From UBA7803 sp040219135 (GTDB lineage Bacteria; Pseudomonadota; Gammaproteobacteria; Pseudomonadales; Azotimanducaceae), in contig JAVJTA010000005.1 of NCBI GenBank assembly GCA_040219135.1, positions 463,089 to 527,088 of the forward strand: a stretch of DNA of 64,000 nt, in the 5' to 3' direction. Every line of letters starts with the position of its first letter. Within the stretch, counting starts at the first letter, position 1. Shown here in pieces: positions 26,857 to 34,511 of the stretch. The notes under the pieces were generated by a model, which saw nothing but the letters and a program-made list of their open reading frames with translations, was not told where the DNA came from and searched no databases. A program made the position numbers and the translations under genes.

Positions 26857-27167
26857 CCGGCAGGCTCCGGCTGGGGAACCTGGCCGGCTGCGGCGAGAAA
26901 GAACGTGACCACCTCTTCGTAGTCGTCGGCGCCGACGTTGACCGCGCGATGGACCCGCGGCTCCGGCATATCCCAGCCCACCTGGCCCGGGTGCACGTCG
27001 AGGTCGACGACCTCGACCGGCGTCCGGTACTCGATGCGTAGACGGCTGCCGCGCACCACCACGGTGAAGCGTTCGCAGACGTCACGGTGCCAGGCCGTGG
27101 CCTCGCCCGGCGCCAGAACGAGGCGCCGGATCTGCAGGTCGTCGCGGGTGGTGAGGGTCTCGACCAT
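26853..27167 (-). CDS. Small cupin-like protein
   Basis: Single-domain cupin-like protein of 104 residues: LVLAPGEATAWHRDVCERFT carries the first motif His and Glu, and GWDMPEPRVHRAVNVG the second. The ATG at 27167 shares its A with the stop of the upstream cupin gene (TGATG). The substrate is unknown. The open frame upstream is shadow of the neighbouring cupin gene. Confidence 0.8.
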   Translation of the reverse strand: MVETLTTRDDLQIRRLVLAPGEATAWHRDVCERFTVVVRGSRLRIEYRTPVEVVDLDVHPGQVGWDMPEPRVHRAVNVGADDYEEVVTFFLAAAGQVPQPEPAG

Positions 27168-27571
27168 CACGTCTCGTGCCCGTGCCGGCTTTTGGTCTCG
27201 GGGGTGACGGGTCGATGTTCGCCGCCGGGCCCCGGGGTGACGTGCAGCAACCGGGTCGGCGCGAGCACGCGAACGCGGTGCCACTCGCCGCGGCGGACGA
27301 CGCAGGCGTCGCCGGGCCCGAGTTCGAGGCTCGTGTCGGGCGCGCTGTCACCGGTCACCCGCAGATGCCCGGAGATGACGTAGAGGATTTCGTCGCCGTC
27401 CGGGTGCATCTCGCCACCGTGGGGAGCGTCGGCCGTGAGGGTGACGATCCCGACGCTCATGCCGTCGATGCGTTCTGGTGGTCCCTGGCGGTGTTCGGCG
27501 GTGGTGACGGTCAGATCGCGATGTACGCGGAACAGACGGCGCTGCGGATCGACGGGTTCGATGGCGGGCAT
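27167..27571 (-). CDS. Cupin domain-containing protein
   Basis: Cupin of 134 residues. Motif 1 is GGEMHPDGDEILYVISGHLR with metal-ligand His and Glu, and motif 2 is GDACVVRRGEWHRV. It is probably a sugar- or small-ligand-binding or isomerase protein; nothing in the sequence fixes a substrate. It is first of four overlapping minus-strand genes (cupin, cupin, secreted protein, DUF2784). Confidence 0.85.
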   Translation of the reverse strand: MPAIEPVDPQRRLFRVHRDLTVTTAEHRQGPPERIDGMSVGIVTLTADAPHGGEMHPDGDEILYVISGHLRVTGDSAPDTSLELGPGDACVVRRGEWHRVRVLAPTRLLHVTPGPGGEHRPVTPETKSRHGHET

Positions 27572-27644
27572 GAGCGGCCTCCTGACATGGAAACTGCCGC
27601 GTTCCGCTGCGAGGCCGGTCGCTGCCGATGGGTTGTCGCGGCCC

Positions 27645-28421
27645 TCAGCCCTGAGCCACGCCGGCTTCGCGCAGCGGCAGGGACCCCTGGCGCGGCAGGT
27701 TCTCGATGATATAGCGGTCCCGGCCCGCCTGCTTGGCTTCGTACATCAGGCTGTCCGCCTTGGACGTCATCCGTTCCAGGCTGGTGTCGCTGGTCTCGCA
27801 GGTGACCCCGCCGATGCTGACCGTGACGTGGATGTCCTTGCCATCGTGCGCAAAGGCGTGCTCACGCATGCTGGCGATGATCCGTTCGGCCACCATCTGC
27901 GCCCCCTCGCGGGCCGTGTGCGGCAGCAGACAGATGAACTCCTCCCCGCCGAAGCGGGCGAGGGAATCGGAGTCACGCAGCATCTCGCGGATCAGCGCGC
28001 TGGCCTCCACCAGTACCCGGTCGCCGGCGAGGTGTCCGTAGGCGTCGTTGATGTCCTTGAAGCGGTCGAAGTCGATGAGCAGCACGCTGGTCGGAAAGCA
28101 GTGGCGGCGTGCGAGCGCCAGCTGGGTCTCCGCCACCTCGATGAAACGCCGGCGGTTGTAGGTCTGGGTCAGGGGGTCGGTCTCGGACAGCCGGCGCAAC
28201 TGCTCGTTGGCCTCGCGCAGGCGGTGGGTCATGGAGACATGGAAGTAGCTGCCGATGGGCACCATGATGGCCGGGGCGAGGACGGCAATGAACATGCCTG
28301 TTCCGAACCCCGGTGATCCGGTGAGTGCGTAGTTCACGGCGAGCGTGATCACCACAGAGCCGGCGATGCAGGTCATGGTGATCAGCAGGATCTGTTGCGG
28401 CACCGTGAGCCGTCGGTTCAT
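27645..28421 (-). CDS. Membrane-anchored diguanylate cyclase
   Basis: Two N-terminal transmembrane segments (about residues 9-60) and a GGDEF domain. The active site is ARFGGEEF, and an inhibitory site Arg-x-x-Asp (RDSD) lies exactly five residues before it, so product feedback by c-di-GMP is expected. TDPLTQTYNRRRF and DIDFFK-like LIDFDRFKDIND are present. It has 258 residues. No periplasmic sensor domain is present. It sits alone between the cupin set and ilvD. Confidence 0.93.
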   Translation of the reverse strand: MNRRLTVPQQILLITMTCIAGSVVITLAVNYALTGSPGFGTGMFIAVLAPAIMVPIGSYFHVSMTHRLREANEQLRRLSETDPLTQTYNRRRFIEVAETQLALARRHCFPTSVLLIDFDRFKDINDAYGHLAGDRVLVEASALIREMLRDSDSLARFGGEEFICLLPHTAREGAQMVAERIIASMREHAFAHDGKDIHVTVSIGGVTCETSDTSLERMTSKADSLMYEAKQAGRDRYIIENLPRQGSLPLREAGVAQG

Positions 28422-28483
28422 CCAGGTCGACTTTGGCGATGGATCGCTTAACTATAGTCGGTCCGGCGCCTTCGGGTTGTGCA

Positions 28484-30160
28484 TCAGTTCAGATACTTGT
28501 CGGTGACGGCGCCTTCGCTGGCGGGACTCACCAGCCGCGCGTACTTCGCCAGCACGCCGCGCCGGGCATAGGGTGCGGGAGCCTGCCAGCGTCTGCGGCG
28601 GGCGTCGAGATCGGCCTCGCTCACGTGCAGGGAGATCTCGCGCCGTTCCGCGTCGACGGTGATCGTGTCGCCGTCCTCGATCAGAGCGATGGGGCCGCCT
28701 TCGAACGCCTCCGGGGTGATGTGACCGATGACGAATCCGTGGGAGCCTCCGGAGAACCGTCCATCGGTGATCAGCGCCACGTCGTTGGACAGCCCGCGGC
28801 CGTTGATGGCGCTGGTCGGCGACAGCATCTCGCGCATCCCCGGCCCGCCCTTCGGGCCTTCGTAGCGCACCACCACCACGTCGCCTTTCACCACCGCGCC
28901 GTCGAGGATCGCCTGCATGGCCGCTTCCTCGCCGTGAAAGCAGCGCGCCCTGCCGGTGAAGCGCAGGCCCTCGTGACCGGTGATTTTGGCGACCGCGCCG
29001 GCGGGCGCCAGGTTGCCGTAGAGAATCACCAGGTGGGAGTCCTTCTTGACCGGGTCCGTGAGCGGTCTGATCACCTTCTGCTGCGGCGGGTACGGCGCCA
29101 CGTCGGCCAGATTCTCCGCCAGCGTGAGCCCGGTCACGGTGAGGCAGTCGCCGTGCAGCAGGCCCTCGTCCAGCAGCGTCTTCATCAGCGGCTGAATGCC
29201 GCCGATGGCGATCAGTTCGCTCATCGAGTACTGACCCGCGGGGCGCATGTCCGCCAGCACGGGCGTGCGCTTGCCGATCCGCGTGAAGTCGTCGATGGTC
29301 AGCGGCACGCCGGCGGCGTCGGCGATGGCAAGCAGGTGCAGCACGGCGTTGGTGGAACCCTCCAGGGCAATCACGGTGGTGATGGCGTTCTCGAAGGCCT
29401 CCATGCAGAGAATGTCGCTGGGCTTGATACCACGATCGATCAGCTTGAACACGGCGGCGCCGGCGTTGTAGCTGTCCTTGCGCTTGTTGTCCGACACGGC
29501 CTCCTGGGCGGAGCTGTTCGGCAGCGACAGTCCGAGGGCCTCGATGGCGCTGGCCATGGTGTTGGCCGTGTACATGCCGCCGCAGGAACCGGGGCCCGGT
29601 ATCGCCGTTGCCTCCACCTCTTTGAGTTCGATGTCGGACAGCGCGCCCGCCGAGTGCTTGCCCACGGCCTCGAACACCGAGACCACGTCGCGGCGTTCCT
29701 TGCCGGGCTGGATGGTGCCGCCGTAGACGAACACGCTGGGCCGGTCGAGGCGCGCCATGGCCATGGCGCAGCCGGGCATGTTCTTGTCGCAGCCGCCGAT
29801 GGCGACGAATCCATCGAAGCCCTGGGCGCCCACCACGGTTTCGATGGAATCGGCGATGACCTCACGCGACACCAGCGAGTAGCGCATGCCCGGCGTCCCC
29901 ATGGAGATGCCGTCGGAAACGGTGATGGTGTTGAACACGACGCTCTTGCCGCCGGCCTCGTCGCCGCCCATGGCGGCGGCTTCCGCCAGCGCGTTGATGT
30001 GCATGTTGCAGGGCGTGACCCGACTCCAGGTGGAGGCGATGCCGATCTGCGGCTTGCCGAAGTCCGCTTCCGTGAAGCCCGTGGGGTAAAGCATGGCGCG
30101 TGCGGCGGCCTGTTTGACGCCATCCACCACCAGTGAGGAATAAGGTCGCTTGTTACTCAT
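28484..30160 (-). CDS. ilvD: Dihydroxy-acid dehydratase
   Basis: Iron-sulfur dehydratase of valine, leucine and isoleucine synthesis. The Fe-S cysteines are in TPCNMHINAL, GGCDKNMPGCAMAMAR and GSCGGMYTANTMA. It has 558 residues, typical of the shorter bacterial branch. It begins MSNKRPYSSLVVDGVKQAAA. Its ATG overlaps the end of argA by 8 bp. ilvE, the last step of the same pathway, lies elsewhere in the window at 37386. Confidence 0.97.
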   Translation of the reverse strand: MSNKRPYSSLVVDGVKQAAARAMLYPTGFTEADFGKPQIGIASTWSRVTPCNMHINALAEAAAMGGDEAGGKSVVFNTITVSDGISMGTPGMRYSLVSREVIADSIETVVGAQGFDGFVAIGGCDKNMPGCAMAMARLDRPSVFVYGGTIQPGKERRDVVSVFEAVGKHSAGALSDIELKEVEATAIPGPGSCGGMYTANTMASAIEALGLSLPNSSAQEAVSDNKRKDSYNAGAAVFKLIDRGIKPSDILCMEAFENAITTVIALEGSTNAVLHLLAIADAAGVPLTIDDFTRIGKRTPVLADMRPAGQYSMSELIAIGGIQPLMKTLLDEGLLHGDCLTVTGLTLAENLADVAPYPPQQKVIRPLTDPVKKDSHLVILYGNLAPAGAVAKITGHEGLRFTGRARCFHGEEAAMQAILDGAVVKGDVVVVRYEGPKGGPGMREMLSPTSAINGRGLSNDVALITDGRFSGGSHGFVIGHITPEAFEGGPIALIEDGDTITVDAERREISLHVSEADLDARRRRWQAPAPYARRGVLAKYARLVSPASEGAVTDKYLN

Positions 30161-31469
30161 CGCTCGGTTCCAGATGTTTGATCATGACTTTGGAATTGCG
30201 CTGGAAGTTGTACAGCGCCTGACGCGGCGCCGGCAGGTCGTCGATGCTGGCGTCCTCGAAACCGTGCTCGAGGAACCAGTCCCGGGTCTGGGTGGTGAGC
30301 ACGAACAGCCTGCGGATGCCGTTTCTCCATGCGGCCTTCTCAGCGGATGCCAGCAGGCGCGCGCCGATTCCGGGCTTGATGCCGGAGCCGCGGTAGGAGC
30401 CGTGCACGGCAACACAGGCGAGTTCGGCGCTGTCTTCGAAGGGATACAGAGCGCAGCAGCCGATCACGATGCCGTCCAGCTCGGCCACGTGAAAGTTGCC
30501 GATCTCGAGTTCCAGGCGGTCGCGGTCGCGACGCACCAGCACGCCGGCTTCCTCCAGGGGCCGGATCACCTCGACGATGCCGGCGACGTCCTCGGGGCGT
30601 GCCGGGCGGACCATTTCTCCGCGGGTCTCGAGCAGTTCGGTGCCATGGCCGCGCGCGGTGAACAGCTCTTCCAGGAGCGCGCCGTCTTCGACGTAGCTCA
30701 CCAGGTGACAGCGCGGCACGCCGCCGCGACAGGCGCGCACCATGGCGCGCAGCTGGTTGGCGACGTAGGGCTCCGGCTGTGTGCGATCGAGCAGGGCTTC
30801 GAGCTCCGCCGGTACCAGCTCGTGACGATTGCGGCCGGCTTCGTCCTTCACGTAGCCGTCGGCGTCGAACATGATCAGCTTGTCGGCGCCGAGAGCCATG
30901 GCCGCGTCCGCCGCCAATTCGTCCGCGGCCAGGTTGAATACCTGGCCGGAGGGCGAATAGCCCATGGGTGAGAGCATCACCAGCGTGCGGGCGTCGAGCA
31001 GTGCACGGATCCGGTCGGCGTGAATCTTCCGCACCTGACCGGTGAACAGATGATCGACGCCGTCGAGGATGCCGATCGGACGGGCCACGACGAAATTGCC
31101 GGTGGCGGTGGCAATGTCGACGTTGCGCAAAGGGCTCGTCGGCAGGCCGGTGGAGAAGTGCGCCTCCAGACCGGCGCGCACCTGGCCGTAGACCCCGAGG
31201 AAGGTCTCCAGGGTGTCGCGGTCGGTGATCCGGCGGTGGCCGTGGAAGCGGCTGTTCGGCAGGTTCTCGTCGATCTGCGGCCGGGCGCCGTGCACCAGCA
31301 CCAGGCGCACGCCGAGAACGTGCAGCAGCGCCAGGTCGTGCACGATGTTGGCCAGGTTGGCGTGGGCGATCGCCTCGCCGCCGAGCAGCACCACGAAGGT
31401 GCGGCCGCGGTGCGCGCTGATGTAGGGCGTGGAGGCCCGGAACCACCTGGCGTAGCCGCTGGTTTCCAC
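30153..31469 (-). CDS. argA: Amino-acid N-acetyltransferase (N-acetylglutamate synthase)
   Basis: First enzyme of arginine synthesis in the ArgA form. The N-terminal amino acid kinase-like domain (about 1-285: TFVVLLGGEAIAHAN, VLVHGARPQID) binds arginine for feedback, and the C-terminal GNAT domain (about 290-438: VHGSYRGSGIKPGIGARLL) acetylates glutamate. It has 438 residues, like E. coli ArgA. The GTG at 31469 was chosen: a GGGGAGGA ribosome-binding site lies just upstream, and no ATG fits the family N-terminus WFRASTPYISAHRGRTFVV. It is upstream of ilvD with an 8-bp overlap. Confidence 0.95.
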   Translation of the reverse strand: METSGYARWFRASTPYISAHRGRTFVVLLGGEAIAHANLANIVHDLALLHVLGVRLVLVHGARPQIDENLPNSRFHGHRRITDRDTLETFLGVYGQVRAGLEAHFSTGLPTSPLRNVDIATATGNFVVARPIGILDGVDHLFTGQVRKIHADRIRALLDARTLVMLSPMGYSPSGQVFNLAADELAADAAMALGADKLIMFDADGYVKDEAGRNRHELVPAELEALLDRTQPEPYVANQLRAMVRACRGGVPRCHLVSYVEDGALLEELFTARGHGTELLETRGEMVRPARPEDVAGIVEVIRPLEEAGVLVRRDRDRLELEIGNFHVAELDGIVIGCCALYPFEDSAELACVAVHGSYRGSGIKPGIGARLLASAEKAAWRNGIRRLFVLTTQTRDWFLEHGFEDASIDDLPAPRQALYNFQRNSKVMIKHLEPSDE

Positions 31470-31723
31470 TTGGCGTGCGTCCTCCCCATGGGCTGGGCTT
31501 GGCAAACGGCGGATTCTACAACAGGGCCCCGGCGCTGCGCCGCCGCGTTGCCGTCGCGCCTGGCCGCTCGGCCACGTGGCCGGCCGCTTGCCCGCACCGC
31601 GTCGTCGGGCGCAGACCCCAGGTGCTGCAACTGAGACCTCGGTCATGGAATGCGGCGGCTGCCGGTTGCATTTGCCCTGGTCATGCCGTTTACTGGCAAA
31701 AGTTGGCTAAATCAGGGACTTAC

Positions 31724-33778
31724 GTGGCCACGCCGCTTTCCAATCCGCCCCCCGACGTGCATCAGGACGACGCCGCTTCGGCGCAACGATCGGCCGAAGC
31801 GCCGGCGGCGAAAGAAGCGCCGGCGGCGAAAGAAGCGCCTGCGGCGGAAGAAAGAGAAGCCCCGACGTCGAAGGAAGCGGACGACGCGGCGAAGCAAGAT
31901 GACGCGACGTTAGATTCAGCAGCGACCACCGAAACGCCTGGGAACGCCGCCAGCAGCCCGCCACCGCGCGCCCACGACGGTCCGGCCAGGGGACGAAAAC
32001 TGTCTGACCGCCTGATCGGCAGCGAGCGCCTGCTGGACCTGCCGGCGGTACTCGACGAACTGGTGCAGGCTGGCTTCATCAGTCAGCGCCAGGCGGAAGA
32101 CGTGCTCATCGCGCCGCGCACCAAGAAGGAGCTGATCCAGCATCCCCTCGAGATCATCGCGGCCCGCGAGTTCGAAAATCGCAACAAGCCGGGTTCCCTG
32201 CTCGACCTGGAAGATCTGACCGAGTGGCTGTGCGCCATCAGCGGCCAGCCTTACCTGCGCATCGACCCGCTGAAGATCAACGTCAATGCCGTCACCGAGG
32301 TCATGTCCTACGCGTTTGCCCAGCGCCACAACATCCTTGCCGTCGAAGTCAGCGACGACGAGGTGGTGATCGCCAGCGCCCAGCCGTTCATGTATCAGTG
32401 GGAGACCATGCTCACCCAGACCCTGCGGGGTCGGCGGATCCGCCGGGTGGTGGCGAACCCGGGCGATCTGAATCGCTACATGCTCGAGTTCTACACCATG
32501 GCTCGGGCGGTCTCGAAGGCCGGAGAGCAGGGGCTCGAGGTCAGCAACATCGCCAACTTCGAGCAGATGCTCGAACTCGGCGCGCTGAAGAGCCCGGAGG
32601 CCAACGACGCCCACGTCGTGAACATCGTCGACTGGCTGCTGCAGTACGCGTTCGACCAGCGGGCCAGCGACATCCACATCGAGCCGCGCCGCGACAAAGG
32701 CTTCATCCGCTTCCGCATCGACGGCGTGCTGCACCACGTCTACGAGCTGCCCAGCGCGGTGAACGCCGCGGTAACCAGCCGCCTGAAGATCCTCGGCCGC
32801 ATGGACGTGGCCGAGAAGCGCCGGCCCCAGGACGGCCGGGTGAAGACGAAGAGCCCGGACGGCGATGAGGTGGAGCTGCGGCTCTCCACCCTGCCCACCG
32901 CGTTCGGCGAGAAGATGGTGCTGCGCGTCTTCGACCCGGACGTGCTGCTGCGCAGCTTCGGCGAGCTCGGCCTCACCGGCAAGGACTACGACCGCTGGCA
33001 GAGCATGGTGCACAACCCCAACGGCATCGTCCTGGTGACCGGCCCCACGGGTTCGGGTAAGACCACCACGCTGTACTCGACGCTCAAGCAGCTGGCGACC
33101 TCCGAGGTCAACGTCTGCACCATCGAAGACCCGATCGAGATGGTCGAGCCGACGTTCAATCAGATGCAGGTGCAGCACAACATCGACGTGTCCTTCGCCT
33201 CCGGCGTGCGCGCCCTGCTGCGGCAGGATCCGGACATCATCATGGTCGGTGAGGTCCGCGATCTGCAGACCGCCGAGATGGCCATCCAGGCGGCCCTGAC
33301 CGGCCACCTGGTGATCTCCACCCTGCACACCAACGATTCTCCCACCGCCATCACCCGGATGCTCGACCTGGGCGTGCCGTCCTACATGATCAAGGCCACC
33401 GTGCTCGGGGTCATGGCCCAGCGCCTGGTGCGGACCCTGTGCCCGCACTGCAAGGTGGAGGACGAGGTCGATCTGGAAGCCTGGGAGCTGCTGACTCATC
33501 CGTTCAAGGCGAAGCCGCCGAGCCGCGTCTACTGGCCACGCGGCTGCCTGGAATGCCGCGATACCGGCTACCTCGGCCGCGTCGGCATCTACGAGCTTCT
33601 GCCCATGAGCGACGCGGTGAAAGCGCTGGTCACGGCGGACTGCGACATCCAGAGCATCCGCCGCCAGGGTATGAAGGAAGGCATGCGCACCCTGCGCCTG
33701 TCGGGTGCCCAGAAGGTGGGCGCGGGTCTCACCACCATCGCCGAGGTGCTCCGGGTCGCCCCCGTCTCTGAGGACTGA
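31724..33778 (+). CDS. GspE/PilB-type secretion or pilus assembly ATPase
   Basis: Hexameric motor ATPase of the type II secretion/type IV pilus family. An N-terminal MshE/T2SSE-N-like domain is followed by the ATPase core: Walker A GPTGSGKTTTLYST, Asp box TIEDPIEM, Walker B-like LRQDPDIIMVGEVRD, His box GHLVISTLHTNDS, and a zinc tetracysteine from CPHCKVE to CLECRDTGY. The first about 90 residues are low-complexity Ala/Glu/Lys with an APAAKE repeat. The GTG at 31724 has AGGGA upstream; the open frame runs further left, so the start is uncertain. It has 684 residues from here. No other secretion or pilus gene is adjacent. Confidence 0.93.
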   Translation: MATPLSNPPPDVHQDDAASAQRSAEAPAAKEAPAAKEAPAAEEREAPTSKEADDAAKQDDATLDSAATTETPGNAASSPPPRAHDGPARGRKLSDRLIGSERLLDLPAVLDELVQAGFISQRQAEDVLIAPRTKKELIQHPLEIIAAREFENRNKPGSLLDLEDLTEWLCAISGQPYLRIDPLKINVNAVTEVMSYAFAQRHNILAVEVSDDEVVIASAQPFMYQWETMLTQTLRGRRIRRVVANPGDLNRYMLEFYTMARAVSKAGEQGLEVSNIANFEQMLELGALKSPEANDAHVVNIVDWLLQYAFDQRASDIHIEPRRDKGFIRFRIDGVLHHVYELPSAVNAAVTSRLKILGRMDVAEKRRPQDGRVKTKSPDGDEVELRLSTLPTAFGEKMVLRVFDPDVLLRSFGELGLTGKDYDRWQSMVHNPNGIVLVTGPTGSGKTTTLYSTLKQLATSEVNVCTIEDPIEMVEPTFNQMQVQHNIDVSFASGVRALLRQDPDIIMVGEVRDLQTAEMAIQAALTGHLVISTLHTNDSPTAITRMLDLGVPSYMIKATVLGVMAQRLVRTLCPHCKVEDEVDLEAWELLTHPFKAKPPSRVYWPRGCLECRDTGYLGRVGIYELLPMSDAVKALVTADCDIQSIRRQGMKEGMRTLRLSGAQKVGAGLTTIAEVLRVAPVSED
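31796..31849 (+). repeat. Three 18-bp tandem units in the GspE-like gene
   Basis: Two identical units GAAGCGCCGGCGGCGAAA and one diverged unit encode EAPAAK-EAPAAK-EAPAAE in the disordered N-terminal region. Units are multiples of three bases. Confidence 0.92.
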
Positions 33779-33825
33779 AGCGCATTCCTCCCGCGAGATG
33801 CTCCGGTTCCCGGCGCTGCTGTCCG

Positions 33826-33848
33826 CTCCTGACATGCTCTGTCAGGAG
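33826..33848 (+). terminator. Short perfect hairpin after the GspE-like gene
   Basis: CTCCTGACA and TGTCAGGAG form a 9-bp perfect stem with a five-base loop, 48 bp after the ATPase stop and 42 bp before the GFA gene. There is no T-tract, so it may act as an mRNA end barrier or a regulator dyad rather than a classical terminator. Confidence 0.5.
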
Positions 33849-33889
33849 GTGTTCGTTACCATGGGCTCCGGACATCAGGAGAAAGCGAA

Positions 33890-34297
33890 ATGTCGGCAAC
33901 GGGAAAGTGTCTGTGCGGCGCGGTGCGCTTCACCGCAGACGGCGTCGAGCCCCACGTGCATGCCTGCCACTGCAGCATGTGCCGGGCGTGGTCCGGGGCA
34001 TCCATGCTCGCCGCCACGGTGGGCAGCGTCGCCTTCGACGGCGAGGAGAATCTGGTCCGATTCGATTCCTCGGAGTGGGGTGCGCGTGGGTTCTGCGGCC
34101 GCTGCGGCTCGAATCTGTTCTATCACCTGAAGCCGGCGGACACGTACATGATGTGCATGGGCGCTTTCGACGATCAGTCGGCCTTCGAACTCGCCGGTGA
34201 GATCTATATCGACGCCAAGCCGCCGGGTTACGCCTTCAGCGGCGAGCATCCGCGCCAGACCGGCGAGGAGTTCCTCGCGTCGCTGCCCCAGGGCTGA
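33890..34297 (+). CDS. GFA (glutathione-dependent formaldehyde-activating) family protein
   Basis: Small zinc protein of 135 residues with the family cysteines: GKCLCGAVRFT, HACHCSMCRAWSG and CGRCGSNLFYHL. The fold is the Mss4-like CENP-V/GFA domain. The name comes from a formaldehyde-glutathione role of one member; most homologues are of unknown function. The gap to glnE (214 bp) holds only a candidate glnE promoter. Confidence 0.93.
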   Translation: MSATGKCLCGAVRFTADGVEPHVHACHCSMCRAWSGASMLAATVGSVAFDGEENLVRFDSSEWGARGFCGRCGSNLFYHLKPADTYMMCMGAFDDQSAFELAGEIYIDAKPPGYAFSGEHPRQTGEEFLASLPQG

Positions 34298-34454
34298 GGC
34301 GCCGCCGCGGTCGCAACGCGTCGGACCGAGTCGCCCCGCGCTGCCGAATCGGAGGCACCGGGCTTGACCGGCCGGGGACGCCTGCGGCGCGCGGCCGCTG
34401 CCCCGATCTCGCGCAAAAGTTGCTTGGAATGCAACGGCTTACGCCGATCCGGCT

Positions 34455-34484
34455 GCGACAGGCGCGGCCGTCGGGGCGTATACT
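34455..34484 (+). promoter_or_regulatory. Candidate promoter for glnE
   Basis: The -10 box TATACT is at 34479-34484 with a weak GCGACA at 34455-34460, spacing 18 bp. It lies 27 bp upstream of the glnE GTG start. The rest of the 34298-34511 gap shows no gene or clear structure. Confidence 0.45.
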
Positions 34485-34511
34485 GAGCGGCCTCATGGAG
34501 AGCGCTGCGAC

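Noticed and set aside
27645..31469. Search for arginine or branched-chain attenuators before argA and ilvD
   Set aside because: No leader peptide rich in the relevant residues and no terminator/antiterminator pair could be seen.
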